From positions 59,333 through 123,332 of the IMG/VR virus record IMGVR_UViG_3300017748_000002: DNA of 64,000 bases; one strand, written 5' to 3'. Positions within the stretch are counted from its first letter, which is position 1, and each line of letters starts with the position of its first letter. Below, piece by piece: positions 1 through 8,568 of the stretch. The notes under the pieces are model-generated. The model was not told where the DNA came from. It did no database searches and worked only from the letters and a program-made list of their open reading frames with translations. Source of the stretch: a virus. The position numbers were made by a program, and so were the translations under genes.

Positions 1-1149
1 ATTGTAAAGGACGTTCGTGTTTCAATGATGAAAGGCGAATGGAATCCTGAATGTGAACGTTGCCGCCAAGAAGAAGTGAATGGTATTAGATCAAGGAGAG
101 AATATGAATCAGAAGATTGGGACCTTACGCTTGAAGAGGCTATGGAAAAAACTAACGAGGACGGATCCATTGATCCTACTGATTTTGATATCGAGTTTTT
201 CGATATTCGTTACGGCAATTTCTGCAACCTTAAATGCCGTATGTGCGGGCCCACCGACAGTCACATGTGGTATTCAGATCATGTCGCCCTTTACAATACC
301 ACCAAGTATAAAGATACTCACGATCTCATCCAACTGACTAAGAATGAAAAAGGTAAATGGTCTACAGACCAGTATGACTGGTTTAAGAACTCAAACTTCT
401 ATTGGAATAACTTCGAGAAACATACTGGTAAAGCAAAGAAACTTTACATTGTAGGTGGTGAACCACTCATCATTGAAGAACACTTTGAATCACTTGAAAG
501 ATTGATTGCTGCGGGTAGAGCCAAAGACATTCAGATTGAATACAACAGTAACCTGACTAACGTTACTGACCGCATCATGAAGATATGGGAAGAGTTTAAA
601 CAGGTTCGTATTGGTGTTTCAATCGATGGTTATGCTGATGTGTTTGAATATCAAAGAACACCAGCTAAGTGGAAGTCTGTTTATAAAAACATGAAAAAAC
701 TAAACGACAATCCGAATATTAATTTAAAGGGTTGGTTTGCTTTTACAGTAACTCCGTTTAATGTATTTCATTTGCCTGAGTTTATGAAATGGAAACTTGA
801 AGAATCTGGACTCACACGGTATAATCCTATCACTGGTCCACGTCCTATTATTACTCAACATATGTGTCATTCACCAAAGTATTACAATGTGAAAGTTCTA
901 CCGCAAATGTTGAAGGATGAAGTCTGTGATACATACCAGGAGTACATTGATTGGGTAATGGATTCAAATCATTCTGATCATGTGAAAAAGAAATTTATTG
1001 AGATACTCGATGGTATTATGGATTTTATGAATTCCGAAGATTTTGCAACAGACCATTTGCAAGAGTTTATTGACCATACAAAGAAACTTGATTTGATACG
1101 TGGCCAGAATATTTTAGATGTAGTGCCACAATACGAGGGATTATTTTGA
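1..1149 (+). CDS. Radical SAM protein with N-terminal twitch-type Cys region (5' partial)
   Basis: The reading frame is open to the first base of the window, so the gene starts upstream. The first visible residues align with the middle of the Cys-rich N-terminal region of the paralogues at 2084, 4686 and 6522 (ECERCRQEE here, GCRKCWEEE there). The radical SAM cluster motif is CNLKCRMC (codons 223-246), followed by GGEPL and a strand/helix pattern ending near a conserved SIDG. The family cleaves S-adenosylmethionine with a 4Fe-4S cluster; the N-terminal cysteines probably hold an auxiliary cluster. The substrate is unknown. The stop overlaps the next start (TTGA), so translation is probably coupled. 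An internal ATG at 25 is unlikely to be the true start because it would cut the Cys domain. Confidence 0.85.
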   Translation: MVKDVRVSMMKGEWNPECERCRQEEVNGIRSRREYESEDWDLTLEEAMEKTNEDGSIDPTDFDIEFFDIRYGNFCNLKCRMCGPTDSHMWYSDHVALYNTTKYKDTHDLIQLTKNEKGKWSTDQYDWFKNSNFYWNNFEKHTGKAKKLYIVGGEPLIIEEHFESLERLIAAGRAKDIQIEYNSNLTNVTDRIMKIWEEFKQVRIGVSIDGYADVFEYQRTPAKWKSVYKNMKKLNDNPNINLKGWFAFTVTPFNVFHLPEFMKWKLEESGLTRYNPITGPRPIITQHMCHSPKYYNVKVLPQMLKDEVCDTYQEYIDWVMDSNHSDHVKKKFIEILDGIMDFMNSEDFATDHLQEFIDHTKKLDLIRGQNILDVVPQYEGLF

Positions 1150-2096
1150 AACAGGTAGCACAAAGAATTAGTTGGAGAACACCTGAGACTCCGTTTGCCG
1201 TTCAATGGTACATGACACCAAGATGTAATTTTGATTGTGTCTACTGTATGCCATGGGATCCGGATAATAAGTGGTCATACTATCATGACGATAAATCTAA
1301 ACCACCAACATTTGATATAATGAAAACTTACGTAGATAAGATTATTGCTCATAGGGGAAATCATATTGAATGGGGTCTTGGCGGTGGCGAACCAACTGTT
1401 ATTAAAGATCTTCCAAAGCTAGTAAAATATATTCGAAAAACAGATCCGTATGACTTGACAATTTGTACAAATGGATCTTTACCAGAAAAGAAGCTTTTAA
1501 AATTATATGAAGATCTTGACGGTATGGTTATGTCATTACACATGGACTATGTTTCAAAGAATCCAGATGAATATATCGAGAAATTGATTGCTCTCGAAGA
1601 ACAACGTAGACCTGACCAAAGTTTGACAGCACGGTTTATTGTCAATCCTCTTCATATGGAATTGATCGATAATATGTACCAAGAACTCATGATGGCTAGT
1701 ATTAATAAGATCGATTTTCGAAATGTAAAGCTATTCAACGGTGAATCATTTTATAGTAATGAGCAAATTAAAGTGATGGAATCATGGTACGACGAGTATG
1801 GTAAACAGACATCTAATATCATTCAAACGTTTGAAGATGGATCTGAAAAAGAAGTTAATTATGAATTAATCACTTTGAATAATGAACATTCATACACTGG
1901 TTGGTCATGTATGGCTGGTATCGAACAATGCAATATTGATCCACTTGGAAGAGTCTCGGTTGGTAATTGTGCAGTTGGAGGATCTATTGGTAATTTAAAT
2001 GATAATGATTTTACTTTCCCAACTGCACCTGTGACATGTACTAAACAATGGTGTTTAGATTATTGCGATATTCGTACGACAAAATGGAAACCTTAA
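1146..2096 (+). CDS. Radical SAM protein with SPASM-like C-terminus
   Basis: The radical SAM motif CNFDCVYC lies at residues 27-34, with GGGEPTV further on. The C-terminal part has a Cys-rich SPASM-like pattern: WSCMAG, then a DPLGRV turn, GNC and CTKQWC..YC, which probably binds an auxiliary Fe-S cluster. It is 316 aa. The start is TTG at 1146, overlapping the upstream stop; the first in-frame ATG would leave only four residues before the cluster motif. Its closest relative in the window by layout is the gene at 18978 (W-x-C-x-x-G, then a xPDGS/xPLGR turn). The enzyme should make a 5'-deoxyadenosyl radical; the substrate cannot be read from sequence. Confidence 0.82.
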   Translation: MKQVAQRISWRTPETPFAVQWYMTPRCNFDCVYCMPWDPDNKWSYYHDDKSKPPTFDIMKTYVDKIIAHRGNHIEWGLGGGEPTVIKDLPKLVKYIRKTDPYDLTICTNGSLPEKKLLKLYEDLDGMVMSLHMDYVSKNPDEYIEKLIALEEQRRPDQSLTARFIVNPLHMELIDNMYQELMMASINKIDFRNVKLFNGESFYSNEQIKVMESWYDEYGKQTSNIIQTFEDGSEKEVNYELITLNNEHSYTGWSCMAGIEQCNIDPLGRVSVGNCAVGGSIGNLNDNDFTFPTAPVTCTKQWCLDYCDIRTTKWKP

Positions 2097-3283
2097 ACTA
2101 TTCTCAAACATTCTGTCCGATGCCTTTCAATCATTCTTATATCGGACCTGAGCAAATTAAAAAACCTTGCTCGCGATTTCTATTTCCGGAAATTGACCAT
2201 GACAACTATGATCAATTCATTAAAGAACTTCAACAGTACAAGTTAAAAGGTGAAAGACATCCGGGTTGCCGTAAGTGTTGGGAAGAAGAAGATGCTGGTC
2301 GAAAAAGATCACTAAGGCAAATTCATCTTGAAGTCGGTGGATTTAACTATCCATTAGTACACGATCTAGATCCTCATGATCCAAAAATTCGTTGGCTTGA
2401 ATTAGCATTTTCAAATCGTTGTAATATTCGCTGTCGTATGTGTGGTCCTTTCTACTCAACAAACTGGTTTAAAGATTGGGTAGCAGTAAATGAATATGCT
2501 TTTGGTGTACCGGGTGTAGGTAAAAAGAAAGAAGACATTGAAACATGGTTAGCAACAAATGGTAATAAACCACAAGGGTTTGACATATCGGAATTAGATG
2601 AGCATATCCCACATTTACGTATGGTAAAGATGACTGGTGGAGAGCCGTTCATCATTCCGGAATATCAACAAATTCTAGAACGTATTGATGAGATTGGTAA
2701 CGCCGAAGGTATGTGGTTGAACTATAGTACTAACCTTACAGTCCGTCCAAAGAAAAGACTCAAAGAACTCTGGCAAAAATACGAAAAGATAATGTTTGCT
2801 GCTTCGCTTGATGGAGTAGGGCATTTCCAAGAATACCAAAGATATCCGACTCAATGGTGTGACGTGAAACAAGTGATGGATGATCTAATGGAGATTCCTA
2901 ATTCTTGGGTTGGAGTCAGATCAACTATTACGATCTATAATGTTCTCAACATGTCAGGTATTGCTAACTGGTTTGCTGAGCAAGAAGATAAATATCATGG
3001 ATTCAGCGAAGACAGTTGGTTGAATTTTGTAGCTGTGTCTGAGCCAAATTTCTTATCAATCACCGTTTTACCAAAGTGGGCTAAAGATATGGTAGCTGAA
3101 AGATTATCATGGTCTGCACCATCAAGAAAAGTCCAAGATAATTTTGATCAAATAATCAATTATATGTACAACCAAGATAATTCACACCTTCTTCCAAAAT
3201 TCAAAGATTACACGAATAAATTAGATGCTGTTCGTAATGAAAGTTTTAAAGAAGTCAACCCTGAATTTGCGAGTCTAGTATGA
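2084..3283 (+). CDS. Twitch-domain radical SAM protein
   Basis: The N-terminal region has CPMPF (C11), KPC (C29) and GCRKCWEEE (C62, C65), an arrangement expected to ligate an auxiliary Fe-S cluster. The core radical SAM motif CNIRCRMC is at residues 113-120, followed by GGEPF and SLDG. An earlier ATG at 2048 would add 12 residues lying entirely inside the upstream gene. ATG 2084 sits in the normal short overlap and is preferred. It belongs to the same subfamily as the genes at 1, 4686 and 6522, which are diverged paralogues. The stop overlaps the next gene by four bases (ATGA). Substrate unknown. Confidence 0.85.
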   Translation: METLNYSQTFCPMPFNHSYIGPEQIKKPCSRFLFPEIDHDNYDQFIKELQQYKLKGERHPGCRKCWEEEDAGRKRSLRQIHLEVGGFNYPLVHDLDPHDPKIRWLELAFSNRCNIRCRMCGPFYSTNWFKDWVAVNEYAFGVPGVGKKKEDIETWLATNGNKPQGFDISELDEHIPHLRMVKMTGGEPFIIPEYQQILERIDEIGNAEGMWLNYSTNLTVRPKKRLKELWQKYEKIMFAASLDGVGHFQEYQRYPTQWCDVKQVMDDLMEIPNSWVGVRSTITIYNVLNMSGIANWFAEQEDKYHGFSEDSWLNFVAVSEPNFLSITVLPKWAKDMVAERLSWSAPSRKVQDNFDQIINYMYNQDNSHLLPKFKDYTNKLDAVRNESFKEVNPEFASLV

Positions 3284-4185
3284 AATACGAAGAGTTATCA
3301 TTTGACGATCTAGGAACTAAACGGCAAAGGCCGATGTTTTTAAGTACCTTTACTCAATTTCGTGCTAGCATGAATATGAGAACATACCCACATGATCCTC
3401 ATGCTTATACAAAACACTTCTTAAATGAAATTGATATGTGGATTCATGCTCATAAATGGGTTCAGTATAGAGGATTAGAACGCTTTCCAATACGTGAAGC
3501 CATACATGGAACGACTCATACACTTGATGAATTGCATTATCTACATAAAGGAAAGATTTGTGTGTTTGACGGTGAATACAGATATCACGAAAGATTGCTT
3601 GGTTGGAAATTAAAAAAGATAAAAGCTGCTGATGAAATTTCGTTTGGTGATGTTCTTGTAGTATCATATCCATCGTGTATTACTACAAATTATCTTCCAG
3701 ATTTTGATGAAGTTCTTGATCATTGCTATAAAATAAATGTGCCAGTTCATATTGATGGAGCTTGGTTTGGTCAGTGTCGAAACTTTTATTTTAATGCTAG
3801 CCATCCAGCAATTCAATCAGTGTCTGTATCTTTATCGAAAGCTCTTGGTATGGGATCAAATAGAATTGGTATTCGTTACAGCCGAGAAAAAGTCGCAGGT
3901 CCTATTTCTATTATGAATGACTATAATTATTGTAATGTGTCTGATATGTGGATCGGTGTTGAAATGATGAAATACTATGGTCCTGATTTTTGGTGGAAAA
4001 ATTATACACCGTTGTATCAAAAAGTGTGTAAAGACTTTGGTTTAGAAGAATGCCACTCAATTCATCTTGGCAAAGGTGATACATATTATGGAATACGTAC
4101 ACCACTTCGATTGTTAATTGAAGGTAAGTACGATGAGCGTGGAACTGATAGAGGATTAAATGACATCGAAAGAAACGAAAAATAG
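3280..4185 (+). CDS. PLP-dependent aminotransferase-fold protein
   Basis: The protein is 301 aa with a fold-type-I PLP enzyme signature. VPVHIDGAWFG carries the Asp (D159) expected to contact the pyridine nitrogen, and SVSLSKALGMGSNRIGIRY carries the candidate Schiff-base Lys (K187) about 28 residues later. The spacing and the 'DxAW...S.SK..G....G' pattern fit aminotransferases and decarboxylases. It is shorter than usual (about 350-450 aa) and seems to lack much of the N-terminal small domain. The start is an ATGA overlap with the radical SAM gene upstream. In this context it may aminate a sugar or act on an amino acid moiety. That role is inference. Confidence 0.6.
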   Translation: MKYEELSFDDLGTKRQRPMFLSTFTQFRASMNMRTYPHDPHAYTKHFLNEIDMWIHAHKWVQYRGLERFPIREAIHGTTHTLDELHYLHKGKICVFDGEYRYHERLLGWKLKKIKAADEISFGDVLVVSYPSCITTNYLPDFDEVLDHCYKINVPVHIDGAWFGQCRNFYFNASHPAIQSVSVSLSKALGMGSNRIGIRYSREKVAGPISIMNDYNYCNVSDMWIGVEMMKYYGPDFWWKNYTPLYQKVCKDFGLEECHSIHLGKGDTYYGIRTPLRLLIEGKYDERGTDRGLNDIERNEK

Positions 4186-4702
4186 AATCATTGATAATCC
4201 ATTTGACATGGATACAATTGACATGATTCTTGAAAATACTCAAGATGAGCGTAGATACCTCGGTAAAGAAAAAAAGAACTGGGTACGAAGATTACCTGAA
4301 GCTGCTCAAGAATATATGAATAGACAGATGGATTGTTTCCAAGGTCGGTGGGTCTTTGAATACTTTCATTCTGATGTCAATGTTTTATATCATACCGACA
4401 CTATCCCTGGTAATGATGGTGATCTTGGTTGTATTGTTCCGATTGATTGGAGTGGTCATCAACCAGCAACTCTTATGTACAAATGGTGGTCAGATCGAAG
4501 AGTAATATATGCTGGGTCAAATCAAGTTCGATATGAAGACACTGGTGAATTAGAATACTTACATTTAGGTTATCATTCAGTTGATATGATTTTTGAATGG
4601 GATAGAGAGAAAGCGCTTATATTCGATTGTAAGCAATTACATTCAGCTCGAAAGTTTAATCAAAGCGCTTGGAAGGATTTTTTAATTGGATTCGTTGTCT
4701 AA
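4160..4702 (+). CDS. 2OG-Fe(II) oxygenase-like protein
   Basis: The 180-aa protein has the facial-triad pattern of 2-oxoglutarate/Fe(II) dioxygenases: H78-x-D80 in VLYHTD, and a distal H161 three residues before R164 in QLHSARKF. The hydrophobic strand GCIVPIDW between them fits the jelly-roll core. It overlaps the upstream PLP gene by 26 bases and the next radical SAM gene by 17. Hydroxylation or oxidative desaturation of an unknown substrate is the likely chemistry. Another protein with the same HxD...FHKTRPF layout is encoded at 47639. The family call rests on motif spacing only. Confidence 0.5.
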   Translation: MTSKETKNRIIDNPFDMDTIDMILENTQDERRYLGKEKKNWVRRLPEAAQEYMNRQMDCFQGRWVFEYFHSDVNVLYHTDTIPGNDGDLGCIVPIDWSGHQPATLMYKWWSDRRVIYAGSNQVRYEDTGELEYLHLGYHSVDMIFEWDREKALIFDCKQLHSARKFNQSAWKDFLIGFVV

Positions 4703-5873
4703 GACAGTATGTATGCTTCCATGGGAATCTTTTACTGTGACGATGAAGAATACGATTCGTCCTTGTTGTAGATTTCCTACTCAAGAAGCAGTAGGTATGC
4801 AAGATTATGAGAATGCTTTTCGTCAATTACGAGAAGACATGTTAGCTGGAAAACAAGATCCACGTTGTTCAAAGTGTTTTGAAGAAGAGGCAAGCGGTAA
4901 TCCAAGTATGCGTACCGCTGCTAATGAGTTTCACGGTTTTGATTTTAAGAAAGAGCATCTTACTTCAGACTTTCGTAAACTAACTCATATTGAATTAAGC
5001 CTAGACAATACTTGTAATCTACAATGCCGAATGTGTTCTAGTCAATTCTCGTCTAAGCTTCTGAAAAGAGATCAATGGTTAGTCAACAGCCATGAGCATC
5101 TCGATTTTCACGTGGCTAAAGTTCAAAAGTCAAGATACGAAACGTTGAAAGATCTCAAGGTTGATTGGTCTGAGCTTCGTAGTGTAAAACTACTTGGTGG
5201 TGAACCATTTCTTTCTCCCAACTTTCTAGACTTCTTGTATTTTCTTGATATGAGAACGGATATCTCAAATGTTCAACTCGAGATCGTAACCAATTGTACT
5301 ACTCAATTGACTGAAGAAATAGTCGAGATTCTCAATCAATTTAAGTTTATTCGATTGTCTGGTAGCTTTGATGGATTACCAAAACATAGCGCATATCAAA
5401 GAGTCGGATCTATTTGGCATAGAGGTCTAGATAATTTTATTGAATACGGTGAACTACTTACCAATTGTAGATCTACTATACACCAAACATTTACTGTTCT
5501 TAATGTAAGTCATTTAGATGAGGCACTCTCTTTATATAAACCTCATTGCGATACTCAATCTTGGTCATATGACGATTATCAATTCTCTTTCTTACACGCT
5601 CCCGATTGGTTTGAAGACTGGGTATTGTCAAGAAATAATAATCAGAAGCTTCGTAATATTTTTAAGAAACGTAAGTATGATCATATTAAATGGCATAGAT
5701 TACTTCACACCATACAAGTATTTGATGATTATCATGGAACAAGTCTGAAAGAAGCGAACCCGGAATTAGCTGAAGCGTTGCGTATAAATACCAAACGATA
5801 TGTGGATGCACACATACGACCTGAAACTCGTGATTGTTATTACTGTGATTTAGTAGATGAAAAAATATTATAA
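4686..5873 (+). CDS. Twitch-domain radical SAM protein
   Basis: The N-terminal auxiliary-cluster cysteines are C9 (VCMLPWESF), C27/C28 (RPCC) and C61/C64 (RCSKCFEEE). The radical SAM motif CNLQCRMC is at 110-117, followed by LGGEPFL and SGSFDG. Unlike its paralogues it ends in a further CYYC pair (C384, C387), a possible extra metal site. The start is TTG at 4686 or TTG at 4695; there is no ATG before the Cys domain. It overlaps the upstream oxygenase-like gene and the downstream FkbM methyltransferase. Substrate unknown. Confidence 0.83.
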   Translation: MDSLSKTVCMLPWESFTVTMKNTIRPCCRFPTQEAVGMQDYENAFRQLREDMLAGKQDPRCSKCFEEEASGNPSMRTAANEFHGFDFKKEHLTSDFRKLTHIELSLDNTCNLQCRMCSSQFSSKLLKRDQWLVNSHEHLDFHVAKVQKSRYETLKDLKVDWSELRSVKLLGGEPFLSPNFLDFLYFLDMRTDISNVQLEIVTNCTTQLTEEIVEILNQFKFIRLSGSFDGLPKHSAYQRVGSIWHRGLDNFIEYGELLTNCRSTIHQTFTVLNVSHLDEALSLYKPHCDTQSWSYDDYQFSFLHAPDWFEDWVLSRNNNQKLRNIFKKRKYDHIKWHRLLHTIQVFDDYHGTSLKEANPELAEALRINTKRYVDAHIRPETRDCYYCDLVDEKIL

Positions 5874-6525
5874 TATTAGAGTTCTGAACGATCTTCTACA
5901 AAAGAAATTAGAACATCGCTGGAATAAAGATGATGAATTTTATTGGGGTGGCAAGGCTGGTCAAAAGCTATCTTATCATATAGATTTACTTTCTTTCCAT
6001 TATATGTATCTTTATGATTTTGATTTTGGTTCGTATGTAGATGTTGGAGCTTTGCAATGCAGTGAAACATTTTTTGAATTGTTTGATGAATGTCACTTAT
6101 TCGAACCAAATCCACTTTATAGCAAAGAACTTAGAAAATGTGATAATGTAAATCTTTACGAAATGGCTCTTACAGACAAAAAAAGTAAAGCAACACTATA
6201 TATCGGAGACGGAACATCTACGTTAAATGGTAAATATGTTGAAGACAATGAAGATTTTTTTAAGCATGAAATAGTAGTAACTACTAATATTTTAGATAAC
6301 TACGATTTTAAAGTAGATTTTCTTAAAATAGATACTGATGGTAGTGACGCAGATGTTATTACAGGTGGTGAAAAAATAATAGCAAAAGAAAAACCACTTA
6401 TCTTTATTGAGCATTTTATGAATAAAGATTCAGTAGAACGTGAATGTCTATTTGATAATGGATTTGTTGAAATATCTGGACAAACAAAAAGTAATAAATT
6501 TTATGTACACAGTGAACGACTATGA
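5857..6525 (+). CDS. FkbM-family methyltransferase
   Basis: The protein is 222 aa. SAM-binding motif I is YVDVGA at about 60-65 and the acidic strand-2 end is HLFEPNP at about 80-86. FkbM-type DFLKIDTDGSDADVITGG follows at about 154-171; the family hallmark is 'lKiDveG.e..vl.G'. FkbM enzymes O-methylate hydroxyls of polyketides, sugars and glycan chains. Here it sits between two twitch radical SAM genes and overlaps both (17 and 4 bases), so it is probably in the same pathway. O-methylation of a sugar or peptide hydroxyl is a reasonable inference. Confidence 0.75.
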   Translation: MKKYYNIRVLNDLLQKKLEHRWNKDDEFYWGGKAGQKLSYHIDLLSFHYMYLYDFDFGSYVDVGALQCSETFFELFDECHLFEPNPLYSKELRKCDNVNLYEMALTDKKSKATLYIGDGTSTLNGKYVEDNEDFFKHEIVVTTNILDNYDFKVDFLKIDTDGSDADVITGGEKIIAKEKPLIFIEHFMNKDSVERECLFDNGFVEISGQTKSNKFYVHSERL

Positions 6526-7703
6526 AATGTAAACTTGCTTGGAGCCATTTAGATTTTAAACCCGGTGGTTATGCCCCGTGTTATAGATTCAAACTACATA
6601 ATGGACATCAATTTGGTAGTGTACCAGAAATGCCTGATGTTAATTCATCAGAGTGGAAACGTGTACGCGAACAATTGATGAATGATGAATGGCCAGCCGA
6701 ATGTATAGATTGTAGGATCCAAGAAGAAAATGGAATCAAATCGTACAGACAAAGATCCGAAGATCTACTGGTTTCAGAACCAGATTATAATAACACGGAA
6801 GTCGTCGTCCGAGACCTCCAGCTCAAACTCAACAGAGCATGCAACTATTCATGCCGGCATTGCACGGTTGCTTCTAACTCTAACTTTATTAAAGTCGGAA
6901 AGAAAAACCCGAAAGTAGGGCAGAAGCTTTGGGATGATCACCACTTCGATCACGTGATCGAAAGACACGATCATCAGATTGATATTCCAACACCTGAAGT
7001 TATTGACCATCTCTTTGAAAATGTATTACCAACAGTAGAACGCATTGAATTCTCTGGTGGTGAGCCGTTCTTTCATGTTGAGATGTATCGGTTTCTTGAA
7101 AGAATGATTGCAGATCCAAAGATTGATACGAGCAAAATCACTCTTGTTTACAATACAAACATGTCAATTACTAAATTTAAGAATTATGACATTGTTAAAT
7201 TATGGGAACACTTCAACCGAGCTGATATTACTGTCAGTATGGACGGAACCGGAGATCTATTTAATTACTTTAGACAAGGCGGTGACTATGAAACTGTCAT
7301 AGAAAATATTCATGATATGTTGAATAGAACAGACAAAGTTGAAAAGCTTCTTTTAGTTTGTACTACCACAGCTTATCATGCTTTTTATATGAATGAAATT
7401 AGTAATGATTTATTTCATCTCAAAGAAGATTTAGAAAGACACTATGGAGTTGAAGTCAAGTATAGAACCACTTTTGTACATTGGCCTGAAGGACTTGATA
7501 TTGTGAACTTAGCAGAAGACACAAAGAAAGAGATTCTACAAAACTTATCTTATAACGATTTTACTCGTGAATTTGAAATGAGACTTCAAGGCAAGAGAAC
7601 AATTCCAGAAGAAACATTCAAAGAAATTGTCAAACTACAAGATCAACTTTATAATAGGGATGCGAGTGAATTAGCTCCAAAGATTTTCGATTATGTCTAC
7701 TAA
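6522..7703 (+). CDS. Twitch-domain radical SAM protein
   Basis: C3, C20 and the C61/C64 pair (ECIDCRIQEE) make up the N-terminal auxiliary-cluster region. The radical SAM motif CNYSCRHC is at 107-114, followed by SGGEPFFH and SMDGTGD. It is 393 aa and overlaps the FkbM gene by four bases (ATGA). The stretch around 6770-6870 uses a more GC-rich codon set than the flanks. It is the fourth member of the subfamily that includes the genes at 1, 2084 and 4686. The C-terminal half is helical and lacks SPASM cysteines. Substrate unknown. Confidence 0.85.
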   Translation: MKCKLAWSHLDFKPGGYAPCYRFKLHNGHQFGSVPEMPDVNSSEWKRVREQLMNDEWPAECIDCRIQEENGIKSYRQRSEDLLVSEPDYNNTEVVVRDLQLKLNRACNYSCRHCTVASNSNFIKVGKKNPKVGQKLWDDHHFDHVIERHDHQIDIPTPEVIDHLFENVLPTVERIEFSGGEPFFHVEMYRFLERMIADPKIDTSKITLVYNTNMSITKFKNYDIVKLWEHFNRADITVSMDGTGDLFNYFRQGGDYETVIENIHDMLNRTDKVEKLLLVCTTTAYHAFYMNEISNDLFHLKEDLERHYGVEVKYRTTFVHWPEGLDIVNLAEDTKKEILQNLSYNDFTREFEMRLQGKRTIPEETFKEIVKLQDQLYNRDASELAPKIFDYVY

Positions 7704-8568
7704 AAAATTACTTATTGCAGTAGGTGATAGTTTTACTGATCCAAAATTATATTCGTTCATTCCTAAGGTCTGGCCAGAATATGTTGCAGAATTGGCAGAC
7801 TGGGATCACATTAATCTAGGGAAAGGTGGAGCGTCTAATTATTACATTTTCAATAAAGCAATTGACGCAATTGAAAAGTACAGTGATAGAGATATTGTAG
7901 TCATTGCTAACTGGTCTGACGTTTTACGCATTAATTTGTTTGATGTTACAAGCGGAATGTTGGAAGGCGAAGAAGAGCTCATTCAAAGATTTGAATCGAA
8001 AGTAAAAGATAAAGGTGTTAACGTTACAGATATGCGAAAATATCTTAGTCGAACTCTACAACTTACTAGTACAATATCTCAATCTATTGATGAGTCAAGA
8101 GAAAGAGATACCACTTTATCTGATATCTACTTTAAAGTAGTAGATTATACACTACGAACTATGTATCTTCTAGAAGAATATTGTGCTTTAAGAGGAATAG
8201 AATTTTATCATTTTTCTAGTATAACTCCGCTGCCAGATGAGACTTTTATTGGAGCAATGACGTCACATCCAAAACATACTTATGAGTTTGAGTCTGAAAT
8301 TAAAGAAATAGAAAAAGGATCTACAAGAATTAAGAATGAAAGTGTATGGTATAATAAACTATTGGAAAGCAAAAAATATATTGGCTTTTCTTGGGATGCT
8401 CACCACTATGTTAAACAACAAGATTTAATGGTGAGTAAAAACGATCATCACCCTAATGCTAAAGGTCATGAGCATTTAGGAAATATCATACACAATTTTG
8501 TTATTTCTAGAGAAGTAGAACCATTAAACGTGAAAAAATTTGAGAGGCCTATATATGTCTATGATTAA
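7693..8568 (+). CDS. SGNH-hydrolase-like protein (paralogue 1 of 6)
   Basis: Block I GDSFTD carries the candidate nucleophile S13 after a short beta strand. LGKGGASN (about 42-49) supplies the block II Gly. The C-terminal DHHPNAKGHEHLG supplies the block V His. The usual block III Gly-x-Asn-Asp is replaced by DIVVIANWSDVLR, a feature shared with the five tandem paralogues downstream. SGNH enzymes include esterases and O-acetyl transferases or hydrolases acting on glycans. It overlaps both neighbours. The fold call is good; enzymatic activity is uncertain because block III is unusual. Confidence 0.7.
   Translation: MSTKKLLIAVGDSFTDPKLYSFIPKVWPEYVAELADWDHINLGKGGASNYYIFNKAIDAIEKYSDRDIVVIANWSDVLRINLFDVTSGMLEGEEELIQRFESKVKDKGVNVTDMRKYLSRTLQLTSTISQSIDESRERDTTLSDIYFKVVDYTLRTMYLLEEYCALRGIEFYHFSSITPLPDETFIGAMTSHPKHTYEFESEIKEIEKGSTRIKNESVWYNKLLESKKYIGFSWDAHHYVKQQDLMVSKNDHHPNAKGHEHLGNIIHNFVISREVEPLNVKKFERPIYVYD

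Noticed and set aside
5783-5790. TATAAATA inside a radical SAM gene
   Set aside because: It encodes conserved coding sequence (RINT), no gene begins soon after with a fitting leader, and the block shows no other late promoters.
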